Part shown: piece after piece, positions 29,279-38,300 of the stretch
Numbering within the stretch: the first letter of the stretch is position 1
How the letters are laid out: every line of letters begins with the position of its first letter
Origin: Bacillus sp. SORGH_AS_0510
GTDB lineage: Bacteria > Bacillota > Bacilli > Bacillales > Cytobacillaceae
Direction: 5' to 3'
DNA: 64,000 nucleotides
NCBI RefSeq assembly: GCF_030818775.1
Contig: NZ_JAUTAU010000001.1
Span: 3,910,001 to 3,974,000 of the forward strand
Translations under genes and position numbers: made by a program
Notes under the pieces: model-generated
What the model was told of the DNA's origin: nothing
The model's input: the letters and a program-made list of their open reading frames with translations, nothing else
Databases searched by the model: none

Positions 29279-29471
29279 TGTCCAGCTCAGCACCTAGCCA
29301 GTTTTCATCTTGAATATTCTCCCTTGAGTATCTTGTAACAATCATGGCTTGATAAAGTGATGATTGTTACAGCTCGAGTCAAATAACCTTCTGCAAGTAA
29401 AGTCAAAGAGCGACTTTTCTTGCCGAAGAACATTTGCCTGTCGGGGCTGACCAAGGCGCTTACGCTTTTCT
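29279..29471 (+). repeat. Degenerate dispersed repeat with inserted palindrome
   Basis: The ends TTGTCCAGCTCAGCACCTAG and GCCTGTCGGGGCTGACCAAG plus GCGCTTACGCTTTTCTT match, from memory, a dispersed repeat frequent in Bacillus genomes, including an internal AAAGTCAAAGAGCGACTTT hairpin. The 5' half carries extra sequence with perfect 12-bp arms (29334-29345 and 29360-29371). Confidence 0.6.
29334..29371. promoter_or_regulatory. 12-bp-arm inverted repeat upstream of hit
   Basis: TGTAACAATCAT and ATGATTGTTACA are perfect arms around a 14-base loop. It lies 145 bases before hit, inside the degenerate repeat. Operator or hairpin; no T-run follows. Confidence 0.45.
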
Positions 29472-29518
29472 TATTTGTATGGTAAAATAATACAAACTAT
29501 GGACAAGGAGCTGTTATG

Positions 29519-29941
29519 ATGAGCGATTGTATTTTTTGTAAAATTGTGAATGGAGAAATTCCAGCTGCAAAAGTGTTTGAAAATGAACATGTGTTGGCCT
29601 TTTTAGATATCAGTCAAGTAACCAAAGGTCATACCCTTGTCATCCCAAAAATACATAAAGAAAACATATTTGAATTAACTCCGGAAATTGCTAGGAATCT
29701 CTTTGAGGTTGTACCTGAAATTGCTAATGCTTTAAAACAGGAATTTGATCCAATTGGTTTAAATACAATCAATAATAACGGAGAACATGCAGGCCAATCT
29801 GTTTTTCATTACCATATGCATCTGATTCCTCGATATGGCAAAGGAGATGGATTTGGAGCCGTTTGGAAAAACAACCAAAGTGAGTACACACCGCAATTGT
29901 TGCAGGAAATGGCAACAGGAATTAGCAAAAGACTTACCTAA
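29519..29941 (+). CDS. hit: HIT family protein (Hit)
   Basis: About 140-residue histidine-triad nucleotide-binding protein, probably a nucleoside phosphoramidase-type hydrolase. CIFCKIVNGEIPAAKVFE is the typical N-terminus and FHYHMHLIPRYG carries the triad. ATG 29519 is eight bases from AAGGAG; ATG 29516 is the alternative. Divergent from ecsA, matching the B. subtilis hit-ecsA arrangement, though here 0.8 kb of repeat debris separates them. Confidence 0.93.
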   Translation: MSDCIFCKIVNGEIPAAKVFENEHVLAFLDISQVTKGHTLVIPKIHKENIFELTPEIARNLFEVVPEIANALKQEFDPIGLNTINNNGEHAGQSVFHYHMHLIPRYGKGDGFGAVWKNNQSEYTPQLLQEMATGISKRLT

Positions 29942-30000
29942 TACCCTATTGTAAATTTAAATTATCTGAAAATTAATTCTTTAATATCATGACATTATTA

Positions 30001-30009
30001 TGTTATAAT
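30001..30009 (+). promoter_or_regulatory. Extended -10 promoter of trpP
   Basis: TGT-TATAAT is a perfect -10 with a TG extension (TATAAT at 30004-30009). The -35 region is poor. It predicts a leader of about 75 bases ending in the TRAP-type triplets. Confidence 0.65.
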
Positions 30010-30059
30010 GAAAACAAGTTTTTCGCTGTGGGCAACGAGTGCACCACAGGAGAAACAAA

Positions 30060-30089
30060 TAGATGAGAATAGCAGAGGAGAGAAGAGAA
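30060..30089 (+). promoter_or_regulatory. Putative TRAP (MtrB) binding site over the trpP ribosome site
   Basis: Six consecutive NAG triplets (TAG, GAG, TAG, GAG, GAG, GAG) at 30060, 30065, 30070, 30075, 30080 and 30085 are each separated by exactly two bases and run into the ATG at 30090. A further GAG lies at 30050. The array covers the ribosome site, as TRAP does on B. subtilis trpP mRNA, so tryptophan-dependent block of translation is expected. Confidence 0.85.
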
Positions 30090-30620
30090 ATGAATACGAA
30101 GAACATTGTTATTTTAGCGCTACTAGCAGGGATTGGGGTAGTCTTGCATGCAATCATGCCAGCCTTCCTAACCATCAAGCCAGATATGATGCTTGCCATG
30201 ATGTTTTTAGGGATTATCCTTATTCCAGAAATTAAGAGTGTCATGCTGCTTTCAATTGTGACTGGTGTATTATCTGCATTAACTACTGGGTTTCCAGGTG
30301 GACAGATTCCTAATATCATTGATAAGCCTATCACTGCCTTAGTATTTTTCGGTTTATTCTTAGCCCTTAAAAAGTACCAGAGTTCCCTTATTAGTGTAGG
30401 GATTCTAACGGCAGTGGGGACATTGATTTCTGGATCCGTCTTTTTATCATCAGCATATTTCATTGTTGGTTTACCAGGACCTTTCACAGCCCTATTCGTT
30501 GCAGGTGTTTTACCAGCAATTGCACTTAACACTGTAATAATGGTTATTTTGTATCCAATTGCTCAGTCAATTTTTAAAAGAACAAAAAAAATATCATCAG
30601 CTTCCGTGGTGCAAAAATAA
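30090..30620 (+). CDS. trpP: Tryptophan transporter TrpP (YhaG)
   Basis: A 176-residue membrane protein with about five hydrophobic segments, matching TrpP: LHAIMPAFLTIKPDMMLAMM and TTGFPGGQIPNIIDKPITA. It is thought to import tryptophan. The ATG at 30090 is preceded by an unusual ribosome site made of GAG triplets spaced by two bases; the frame opens to 30063 but that start lies within the array. Upstream are an extended -10 promoter and a CTGTGG/CCACAG hairpin (about 30026-30049) at the 5' end of the leader. It is followed by a bidirectional terminator. Confidence 0.92.
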   Translation: MNTKNIVILALLAGIGVVLHAIMPAFLTIKPDMMLAMMFLGIILIPEIKSVMLLSIVTGVLSALTTGFPGGQIPNIIDKPITALVFFGLFLALKKYQSSLISVGILTAVGTLISGSVFLSSAYFIVGLPGPFTALFVAGVLPAIALNTVIMVILYPIAQSIFKRTKKISSASVVQK

Positions 30621-30635
30621 CACGGAATCCTATTT

Positions 30636-30667
30636 AGAAAAAAGAACCCCTTGGGGTTCTTTTTCTT
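30636..30667. terminator. Bidirectional terminator after trpP
   Basis: Stem AAAAAGAACCCC/GGGGTTCTTTTT with a 2-base centre; T-runs on both strands. Confidence 0.9.
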
Positions 30668-30681
30668 AAATACCCATTTTT

Positions 30682-30873
30682 TCATGATAAAAATGACAAC
30701 AAAATAGCAAATAACAAACAAACCACTCCACCACCAGCTAATACGGCTGCTCTTTTTTTTAATACTTGTTTTGGGGGATATACACCTGGTTTTGTAACAT
30801 CTAATAAATATTTGATTGTTCCTAGTAAAAGTATGGCACTTATGATAAAAAACGTTACTACAACAGTCTTCAT
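30682..30873 (-). CDS. Small two-segment membrane protein
   Basis: A 63-residue protein with two hydrophobic segments (about 5-24 and 43-62) joined by a basic, proline-containing loop (KPGVYPPKQVLKKRAA). I do not recognise the family. ATG 30873 has GTAGGAGG upstream. It faces trpP across a shared terminator and is divergent from scoC, with 340 very AT-rich bases between. Confidence 0.7.
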   Translation of the reverse strand: MKTVVVTFFIISAILLLGTIKYLLDVTKPGVYPPKQVLKKRAAVLAGGGVVCLLFAILLSFLS

Positions 30874-31221
30874 ATTTCAGATCCTCCTACGAGCATTTCA
30901 AAAGTTTCGAAACAATTTGTTGTAACTATTTATATGTTTTATCGTCCATTCCTATGAACAAGGTATCGTTTATGCTTTCGGGATATGTTAATAAACTATA
31001 TAAGGAAAACTAATTTTTGTATTAAATATTCTAAAAGTTGCCATTTTTTAGTTTCACAGATTAAAATAAAAATGAAAATATAATTTTATATTATTCAAAA
31101 TTAAAAATTTCAATATAAATTTTATATAATTTCTAAAAATTTTGTGAATTTATATCTTTATTAATTTTTATTTTATTGGCATAATGATAGTAGAGAAATA
31201 TAAAAGTAGGTGAAAATGGGG
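30874..31221. other. AT-rich intergenic region between the small membrane gene and scoC
   Basis: About 350 bases, strongly AT-rich with runs such as AATTTTATATTATTC. GCATAATGAT near 31180 is a possible -10 for scoC. I see no gene, repeat or stable hairpin. Confidence 0.6.
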
Positions 31222-31797
31222 ATGACTGAGAAACAATATTCAATGAAGGAAGCGATGCTTTTTAGTCAAAGAATTGCGCAATTAAGTAAAGCCTTATGGA
31301 AATCAATTGAGAAAGACTGGCAGCAATGGATTAAGCCTTTTGACCTGAATATTAATGAACACCATATTTTGTGGATTGCCTACCATTTAAATGGTGCATC
31401 TATTTCGGATGTGGCTAAATTTGGGGTTATGCATGTCTCAACAGCATTTAACTTTTCGAAAAAGTTAGAGGAAAGAGGCTTATTGAAATTTTCTAAAAAA
31501 GAAAATGATAAGCGGAATACGTATATTCAGTTGACTGCAGAAGGTGAGGACATTCTGCTGCAACTTATGGAGTCGTATAATCCAGATGGTAATGCGGTAT
31601 TTTCAGGTGCTTTACCTCTTCGTGAATTATATGGAAAGTTCCCAGACATCATTGAAATGATGGCAATTGTTCGAAATATTTATGGAGATGACTTTATGGA
31701 AATTTTCGAACGCTCTTTCCATAATATCGAAAGTGAATTTGTAGAAGAAAATGGAAAGCTTCTGAAATCAGATAAGACTCAACAAGAACTGGTTTAA
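31222..31797 (+). CDS. scoC: MarR-family transition-state regulator ScoC (Hpr)
   Basis: A winged-helix repressor that in B. subtilis controls protease, peptide-uptake and sporulation genes. It has 191 residues with the MarR domain at about 25-125: [20 protein letters not shown], then the recognition region [18 protein letters not shown] and the wing [17 protein letters not shown] 31222 is about nine bases from AGGTG; GTG 31210 and ATG 31216 are in-frame alternatives. Its stop is adjacent to that of the convergent yhaI with no terminator seen. Confidence 0.92.
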   Translation: MTEKQYSMKEAMLFSQRIAQLSKALWKSIEKDWQQWIKPFDLNINEHHILWIAYHLNGASISDVAKFGVMHVSTAFNFSKKLEERGLLKFSKKENDKRNTYIQLTAEGEDILLQLMESYNPDGNAVFSGALPLRELYGKFPDIIEMMAIVRNIYGDDFMEIFERSFHNIESEFVEENGKLLKSDKTQQELV

Positions 31798-32136
31798 CTA
31801 AATATACTTTCTCAATTCTTGGAAAAGTACTTCAAACAGATTCTGTACTAAACAGGCCTTTATTACTTCCTTTACAGACAGATTTGCCGGGATTGAGGCA
31901 GCAAATTCATTGAAAAGCGGATGAAAATATACATACCCTTCCGCTTTTTGCTCTTCTAATTTTATGCTCATTCCGTCACATAATTGGAAAAAGTCATGTA
32001 CTTCCTGCTCTGATATTCCTTTTTCAATAATGAGCTTGTAAAAATCGAGTTGCGGATTCGTTAGCAATTGAAGTAACAGTTTTTGGTGATATTCTAAAAG
32101 CTTTATTCTTTCCAAAAGTGCATCAAATTCTTTCAT
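31798..32136 (-). CDS. DUF1878 protein YhaI-like
   Basis: A 112-residue soluble protein close in length and position to B. subtilis YhaI (DUF1878). The N-terminus is a coiled-coil-like helix (ALLERIKLLEYHQKLLLQLL) and the middle is acidic. Function unknown. ATG 32136 has GAGAGGG upstream. Tail to tail with scoC, as in B. subtilis. Confidence 0.8.
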   Translation of the reverse strand: MKEFDALLERIKLLEYHQKLLLQLLTNPQLDFYKLIIEKGISEQEVHDFFQLCDGMSIKLEEQKAEGYVYFHPLFNEFAASIPANLSVKEVIKACLVQNLFEVLFQELRKYI

Positions 32137-32334
32137 TTACTGGCCCTCTCTTCAAACATAAACAATACTTTATGTACATTATTCACCTTTTACGGACATA
32201 GGTAAACCTATTTATGCCGTTTTTTTCTAATTGATTAGAAAGTCTTATAAGCTTCTATTCTTTATGACTATCTTTTTTTTATGTTTTTTGATATTGTATA
32301 AAGCATAATATGAACATCTGGGAGGGAATCATTG

Positions 32335-32514
32335 ATGATCTCCGTTTTTATTGTCTTTGCCATTTTCATCTTGTTTTTTGTAAATAAAATGACCAATTCT
32401 CTTTGCATCCAAAAAGAAATACCGGAAGAAAACCAGCATAAAGTTTTTCGTATTATTAATGTTCTAATTACGATTTTACTGATCTCTTCCTACTTGGAAA
32501 TTTTATATACATAA
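32335..32514 (+). CDS. Small membrane protein
   Basis: A 59-residue protein with two hydrophobic segments (about 2-18 and 40-58) and a charged middle (QKEIPEENQHK). I do not recognise the family. ATG 32335 is eight bases from GGGAGGG; a TTG directly before it is less likely. It ends before a bidirectional terminator shared with the YjcZ genes. Confidence 0.65.
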   Translation: MISVFIVFAIFILFFVNKMTNSLCIQKEIPEENQHKVFRIINVLITILLISSYLEILYT

Positions 32515-32549
32515 TCCGGCTTCCTTTGGATTACCAGTAACGAGAATAA

Positions 32550-32592
32550 AAAAATCGAAGCGATGAGGAATGTCTCATCGCTTTTAATTTTT
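32550..32592. terminator. Bidirectional terminator
   Basis: Perfect 10-bp stem AAGCGATGAG/CTCATCGCTT (32558-32583) with T-rich flanks on both strands, between the convergent small membrane gene and the YjcZ pair. Confidence 0.88.
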
Positions 32593-32602
32593 TTATTAAT
32601 CA

Positions 32603-32692
32603 TTAATAGATCCAAGATGCACCAATAATGATCAATAGAATGAAAAGGACTACAACTAAAGCAAATCCTCCCCCGTATGCTCCTCCTGACAT
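32603..32692 (-). CDS. YjcZ-family sporulation mini-protein 1
   Basis: A 29-residue protein: MSGGAYGGGFALVVVLFILL followed by IIIGASWIY. The glycine-rich head and single hydrophobic helix define the YjcZ family (YjcZ/SscA-type), generally linked to sporulation. ATG 32692 is seven bases from GGGGTG. It lies 40 bases downstream of a second family member. Confidence 0.9.
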   Translation of the reverse strand: MSGGAYGGGFALVVVLFILLIIIGASWIY

Positions 32693-32732
32693 AAACTTTC
32701 ACCCCTCTCCACTACATTTGATTCTGGTTTTA

Positions 32733-32819
32733 TTAATAAACCCATGAAGCTCCCACAATAATCAATAGGATGAAAAGGACTACAATTAGAGCAAATCCAG
32801 CTCCGTATCCTGCGCTCAT
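32733..32819 (-). CDS. YjcZ-family sporulation mini-protein 2
   Basis: A 28-residue paralogue: MSAGYGAGFALIVVLFILLI then IVGASWVY. ATG 32819 has a near-ideal AAAGGAGG seven bases upstream. DNA identity with its neighbour is high across the hydrophobic part, pointing to tandem duplication. A sporulation promoter is expected upstream but I could not assign one. Confidence 0.9.
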   Translation of the reverse strand: MSAGYGAGFALIVVLFILLIIVGASWVY

Positions 32820-32949
32820 CGTAATACCTCCTTTTTCATTTTCTAAGATATACTATTCAGACGGGTTTGATTTCGTTTAGGCACTTACCATTTTTTTTTT
32901 GGAAAAGTTTTTATATGTAAATTTTCTAAAAACAAACACAAGTTAATTT

Positions 32950-32977
32950 TTGCAGTACTTACCATTTATGTTATAGT
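32950..32977 (+). promoter_or_regulatory. Putative sigma-A promoter of prsA
   Basis: TTGCAG (32950-32955), 16 bases, TATAGT (32972-32977), about 45 bases before the prsA start. The spacer contains TACTTACCATTT, and a near copy (CACTTACCATTT) lies 74 bases upstream. Confidence 0.6.
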
Positions 32978-33020
32978 AGAGATTGTGGACAAGAATTTAC
33001 AATTTAGGAGAGATTTCAAC

Positions 33021-33890
33021 ATGAAAAAATGGATTTTAGCCCTTTCAATAGCAGGCGGGGTACTTGCACTAAGTGCTTGTAATCAAGGCGGTTCGGAAAC
33101 TGTGGCAGAGAGTAAGGTTGGAAATGTTACACAGGAAGAGCTGTATAACACAATGAAGGATAAATATGGTAATCAAGCCCTTCAGCAGCTTGTATATGAA
33201 AAAGTGCTTTCTAAAAAGTACAAAGTGACAGATAAAGAACTAAACGAAAAAATCGACCAGTTAAAGGCCGACCTTGGTGCAAATTTTGAAACTACCCTTG
33301 CACAATATGGCTATAAAAGTGAAGCTGATTTAAAGAAAACAATGAAGCTAGGGATGATGCAAGAAAAAGCGGCTATGAAAGATGTTAAGGTAACCGACAA
33401 AGAATTAAAGGATTACTACGACAACTACCAGCCTGAAATTAAAGCTCGCCATATTCTTGTTGCGGACGAAAAAACTGCTAATGAAGTAAAGAAAAAGCTT
33501 GATGGCGGTGCAAAATTTGAGGATGTTGCTAAAGAATATTCAACAGATACAGCTTCAGCACAAAATGGCGGTGATTTAGGCTGGTTCGGTACAGGAAAAA
33601 TGGATCCTGACTTTGAAAAAGCTGCATATGCACTTAAGGTTAACGAAATCAGTGCACCAGTAAAAACTCAATTCGGTTATCATATCATCCAATTAACCGA
33701 TAAAAAAGAGAAAAAATCATTTGAAGATATGAAAAAAGAAATTGAATACCAAGTAAAATCATCTAAATTAACAAGCGACTCCATCAATAAAGCAATGCAA
33801 CGTGAACTAAAAGCTGCCAATGTAAAGGTTAGTGATAAAGATTTAAAAGACGCACTTAAACCACAAACATCTGCAGCTCCACAACAGTAA
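33021..33890 (+). CDS. prsA: Foldase lipoprotein PrsA
   Basis: Membrane-anchored extracytoplasmic peptidyl-prolyl isomerase that folds secreted proteins. The 289-residue precursor has a lipoprotein signal MKKWILALSIAGGVLALSAC with lipidated Cys20. A parvulin domain spans about 135-225 (IKARHILVADEKTANEV to FGYHIIQLTDKK) between helical chaperone arms. ATG 33021 has AGGAGAG upstream; the frame opens to 32985 without a site. Neighbours scoC and yhaL match B. subtilis. Confidence 0.96.
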   Translation: MKKWILALSIAGGVLALSACNQGGSETVAESKVGNVTQEELYNTMKDKYGNQALQQLVYEKVLSKKYKVTDKELNEKIDQLKADLGANFETTLAQYGYKSEADLKKTMKLGMMQEKAAMKDVKVTDKELKDYYDNYQPEIKARHILVADEKTANEVKKKLDGGAKFEDVAKEYSTDTASAQNGGDLGWFGTGKMDPDFEKAAYALKVNEISAPVKTQFGYHIIQLTDKKEKKSFEDMKKEIEYQVKSSKLTSDSINKAMQRELKAANVKVSDKDLKDALKPQTSAAPQQ

Positions 33891-33896
33891 TTAGAC

Positions 33897-34025
33897 AAAA
33901 GAGGATGTACCAAAAGGGTCTGACCCCTCGTTTCAAACTCAATAAAATAGCCAGTTATTACGCTAAGTTTGGCTGTATATTGTAGGTTGAGAGGTCTGAC
34001 ACTTTGTTATGGTACATCCTCTTTT
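33897..34025. repeat. 129-bp palindromic element, shared terminator of prsA and yhaL
   Basis: Perfect 16-bp outer arms (AAAAGAGGATGTACCA and its complement) enclose two inverted GGTCTGAC-type boxes (AAGGGTCTGACCCCTC and GAGGTCTGACACTTTG) and weaker inner pairing (AGCCA/TGGCT). It lies exactly between the convergent genes; A/T runs at both ends would terminate both. Its size and symmetry resemble REPIN- or MITE-type elements. Confidence 0.8.
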
Positions 34026-34027
34026 TT

Positions 34028-34216
34028 TTACTCACCTGTTGCGTTCAGTTCTTCTCTTCGTTCCTTCTCTCTTTCCAAGCGCTTAATATAGATCTCACCT
34101 TCTTGTTCGATGCTTTCCTGCTCCATTTTCCGTTCTTCTCGGCCAGTTTTTATCGCCATTAATGCACTAACAACAATCCCAACCACGACTGCATAAATCC
34201 AAATAGGTATAGTCAA
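34028..34216 (-). CDS. yhaL: Sporulation protein YhaL-like
   Basis: A 62-residue protein with one N-terminal membrane helix (LTIPIWIYAVVVGIVVSAL) and a long charged cytoplasmic helix (EQEGEIYIKRLEREKERRE). B. subtilis yhaL, beside prsA, is sporulation-related. The best start is TTG 34216, eight bases from GGGAG; the upstream extension to 34291 has no homology that I recognise. Confidence 0.82.
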   Translation of the reverse strand: MTIPIWIYAVVVGIVVSALMAIKTGREERKMEQESIEQEGEIYIKRLEREKERREELNATGE

Positions 34217-34295
34217 ATTTATTACTCCCTTCTTAGTGGTTGTCCACTTTTTACTACAACATATTCGCTCAACGGAAGAAATATCACTCAACTTA

Positions 34296-34324
34296 CAAAA
34301 AAAATAACCCTTTACGGGTTATTT
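34296..34324 (-). terminator. Terminator overlapping the yhaM stop
   Basis: Perfect 9-bp stem AAATAACCC/GGGTTATTT (34302-34324) with T8 on the minus strand. The stop codon at 34319 is inside the stem. Confidence 0.88.
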
Positions 34325-35263
34325 ATGAAATACTGGCTTATAAAAGGATCGATTATCTAATGCAAAGATCCGCTCTGTATACTCCCCGGGTTTTACCCTT
34401 TCTAAAGCACGATCCAACATATTCATTTTCGCATCCAAGTTATCAATATAATGTAGAATTTCTGCTTCCTTGATTAATGGTGGTTTAGGACTCCCCCATT
34501 CAGCTTTCCCATGATGACTTAAAACAAGATGTTGTAAAATAAGTACTTCTTCTCCCGAAATGCCTAATTCTTCGGCAGCCTTCCCAATTTCATTTATCAT
34601 TATGGTAATATGACCTAATAAATTCCCTTCAATCGTATAGACAGTTGATATAGGTCCTGACAGCTCCATAACCTTGCCCATGTCGTGCAGAATTACACCA
34701 GCGTATAGCAAGTCCTTATCAAGGCTAGGATACAGTGATGCAATTGCTTTGGCCAAATCAAGCATGCTTACCACGTGAAAAGCTAGACCAGAAACAAATT
34801 CATGATGGTTTTTCGTTGCTGCAGGATACTCTAAAAATGACTTTTGATGCTTCTTTATTAAATGCCGGGTAATGCGTTGAATGTTAGGATTTTTCATTTC
34901 AAAGATATACTGTGTCAGCTTGCTGACCATTTCTTCCTGACTCAATGGTGCAGTTTCAAGAAAATCGTCTAACTTCACTCCATCTGCAGGGCCTGTCTTA
35001 CGAATCTGCCTAATTTTCAGCTGACTTTTCCCGCGATAATTTTGTACATCTCCCATGATTTTTACGATATTCTGTGCCGCATAGTTCTTTTCATCTTCAT
35101 CGTTGGCGTCCCAAAGCTTCGCTTCAATTTCACCGCTTTGATCCTGAAGTATTAAAGTTAAAAATGGCTTACCATTACTTGCTATCCCTTTTGTTGAACT
35201 CTTTATCAATAGAAATAACTCGACCTGTTCACCAACATCATAGTTTAAAATTCCTTTTCCCAA
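34319..35263 (-). CDS. yhaM: 3'-5' exoribonuclease YhaM
   Basis: RNA exonuclease with an N-terminal OB fold and an HD-type phosphohydrolase domain: [30 protein letters not shown] (HD pair) and [18 protein letters not shown] choose TTG 35263, which starts [13 protein letters not shown] and gives 314 residues, the B. subtilis length. The GTG at 35272 is only three bases from the AGGAGG. It is downstream of yhaN and yhaO on the same strand. Confidence 0.95.
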   Translation of the reverse strand: MGKGILNYDVGEQVELFLLIKSSTKGIASNGKPFLTLILQDQSGEIEAKLWDANDEDEKNYAAQNIVKIMGDVQNYRGKSQLKIRQIRKTGPADGVKLDDFLETAPLSQEEMVSKLTQYIFEMKNPNIQRITRHLIKKHQKSFLEYPAATKNHHEFVSGLAFHVVSMLDLAKAIASLYPSLDKDLLYAGVILHDMGKVMELSGPISTVYTIEGNLLGHITIMINEIGKAAEELGISGEEVLILQHLVLSHHGKAEWGSPKPPLIKEAEILHYIDNLDAKMNMLDRALERVKPGEYTERIFALDNRSFYKPVFHK

Positions 35264-35314
35264 GCTATTCACGCTCCTCCTACTATCTAAATTATAACAT
35301 ATCCACCTATTACT

Positions 35315-38300
35315 CTAGGAAATTATCTGGACCGCACCTTTTGTAATATTAAGGATACTTTCCTTAGGGAAATGAGTAAGTAAATGTTCATGACAAGTAA
35401 AAAATAGTACTTGATTATTTTTAAATTTTTGCAGCAACTCAATCACCTTTTGCGTTCTTTTTGCATCAAAATTCACAAAACTGTCATCGATAATAATTGG
35501 AAACCGATATTTTTCATAGAGAGTTGTTGCAAGGGCAAGTCGTATGGAAACATATAATTGTTCCGTTGTTGCTTGGCTTAGTTCATTTGCCTCAAATACA
35601 GTGCGGTCAATTCTTTCCACTAAGAAGCCTGTTCCTGACTTTTGCAGATGAATTTTTTGATAGCTGCCTTCTGTAAGAAATGTTAAGTATTCTTCTGCTT
35701 TAGAAATCATTCTTGGAACGTGGATCCTCTTATACTTCTCTACAGTATTTGAAAGAATTTCCTGAGCGATACTATACACTGCCCATTCCTTCGCTGCCTC
35801 GTCTAATTCAAACTTTTTCTGCTTGTAATTATGGAGAATCGTAGAGTATATTCCGCCCTCTTCTAAGATCTGAATTTCATACTTAATTGCTGCAAACTCT
35901 TCCTGCATTTTTTTCATCTTGGTTTGTATTCCGATGGCCTCATCACTATATTCTGCCAGTCTTTCATCACAATTGTGAATGTGTAATAATTCTTCCCAAA
36001 CCTTGTTGGGAAGAATAGAGTATGCCAACTGGCTTTTAAGTGCTTCCCGTCTTTCTAAGAGTTTACTATGCCTTTCTGCCTTCTTACCAAGTTCATAGAA
36101 ATCCTTCTCATTTTCCACCCCTGCATCCATGAGGAGTTTGTTATATTCAGCTTTTAAGTGCTCCACTTCATTTTCTTTTTGCTCTATATCCGCTTCTAAC
36201 TCTGTAAGCTTTTTTTCTCGTTCCTGACATTTTATTTGCTTCTCATGTTCCTCTTTTAATCGACTTCTTAACCGGTAAGCTGTTTCTTGTATAGAAGATC
36301 CTTTTTCAGATAGAAAAAGGTCTGCAAATCTATTTATTGCTTGGTACATTTGGGTTTGTTGGTGATTGATTTGTTCTACTCTAGATTGGAATTGATTTTT
36401 TTCGCGGGAGTTAGTTTTATATTGTTCAATATATTCAAATGACTCGTACAAAAACGGTATGGCAATATACTCTGGTATCTTTAATTCTTTACTTAGGGCA
36501 ATAAGCTTTTCCTTATTCTGAACAAATTCCAATTCCCATTCTTCAAACTTAGCAATGACCTTCTCGTATTGAGTTTGTTGTTGTTTTAGCTTTATCTGTA
36601 GTACTTGAAGTTCTTCTCTCTGATTACTATCCCTTTTTAATTCCTCTTCGAGTTTTGTCAAATCCATATTCTTAGCGGATTGAATCTGTTGAATCAGCTG
36701 TTTTTCTTGTTCTCTTAATTCAGCTAGAGTTTGATTCAATTCCATTTCATTTGACAGCTTTGTGCCTTTTCTCATGAAAAACGTAAATAGAATACTACCA
36801 ATCAATCCAATTATTAAAAGGAACCACTGCTTTGTTAAAAGTCCATACAAACATAGTCCTACTACTATCCCAACAAATAGCATCAATTGGATTCTTTTTA
36901 GTTTTCTACTGTCAGCCCATTCTTTTTTGTCTCGATCCTGTGCTAGCTGGTAAAATTCAATTTTATCCCGTAATACCTTCAATTCAATTTCTAAACTCTT
37001 TTTATCATTTCCGCCACTTACCTGCTTCTCCAATTGCTCCCGTTCTTGTTTAGATAGAATATGGCTTTCAGCTAACCGTACTTCCTTTTCTATCTCCTGA
37101 AGTAATCTTGTTTCTTCTTGATACCGATCCTCTAACTCTTCCTTCACTTCTAGTAGTCTTTGTCTTTTTCTTGAAGCTATTTCTACTTGATTTTTCATAT
37201 ATATATTCGTATTAATGGCAAAGACATCGGCTTCTTCCAAAGGTATGTGAAGTTTCTCTTTAATAACGGAAAGCTTTTCATCACATTCCGCAATTTTCAA
37301 TTCATATTGCTGTTTCTCCAATGTCATTTGTTCGAAAAGTGGGACCTGGTCAAGAATAGTTAGAAGCATAGATTCGTTTTCTAGTAAGGCTCGATCTGGC
37401 TGAATGCCGGAAAGCTCTTTTTTTATATTTGCTATGCGTTCGGTGAGACTATTGATTTCAGCATTGTATGGATGGATTAACTCTGTTAGTTTCTCTAAAC
37501 GATCCATTCCCCGGGCGGGAAATGAAATCTCTCCTATATCAATTACCTCTTTTTCAAGCCATTTTTCTTCCCTGACAAAAGGCTCTATTCTTTTCCACTC
37601 ATTCAGTTGTTCAATGTTCTCCCCTAGCTCCTTGAGGCGAATATTAATCTCTTCCATTTCCTTTAGCAGCATTTCTTTTTTTCCTAAAAGGCTTTCATAT
37701 TCTTTATTTTTTGAGGCTGCCTTTTTCAATTCTACATTGACTTCATTAATTGCTTGCAATTTTTCATTTACAATAGGCTTCTTTCCAGACGGTTTAAACC
37801 TTTGATCCATTTCTTTCTGCAGCAATGACTCTGCTTGGGCCAATCGTTCAGTTCCTAATGTTCCAGCAGAAAACAAAAACTTCCCAATTTCTTCACCCTT
37901 CATTTGATGAATGTTCTGAAGCCCATGAATATTAAATGAGAAGACTGCTTGGAATAGACTTTTATCAAAGTTAGCTACAAGTAGTTTTAGAAGGTCTTCC
38001 TCGCCCATCGTACCATTATCCAAAACTACCTTCACATCGCCCGTTGCTTTTCCCTTTACACGCTCAATGATGGCATATCCAAATTCTTCATGATAAATTC
38101 TGATTTTTCCTCCATATTTGCTGCTATGCTTTGGTTCGTACCTCAGGTCGTTTTGTTGTTTTGTAGGAAAACCAAAAAGAATACCATGAATAAATGCCAT
38201 AATAGTTGACTTACCGGCCTCATTTTCACCATAAAAAACTTGAAAATCAGCTAAGTCTTTAATGACTACATTCTCTAATTGACCATAACCGTATATATGT

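Noticed and set aside
28801..29345. Minus-strand frames of 60 and 99 codons between ecsA and hit
   Set aside because: No ribosome site, no recognisable domain, and they run through repeat remnants. A decayed transposase fragment remains possible but unsupported.
29987..30532. 181-codon minus-strand frame opposite trpP
   Set aside because: Antisense shadow of trpP with no start signal; the plus strand has promoter, leader and clear homology.
32224..32241. TTTCTAAT-TG-ATTAGAAA palindrome near yhaI
   Set aside because: Perfect symmetry, but AT-only arms in an AT-rich stretch; likely by chance and too weak to annotate.
37404..37805. 133-codon frame opposite yhaN
   Set aside because: Antisense shadow of the coiled-coil region; low-complexity serine/phenylalanine-rich composition.
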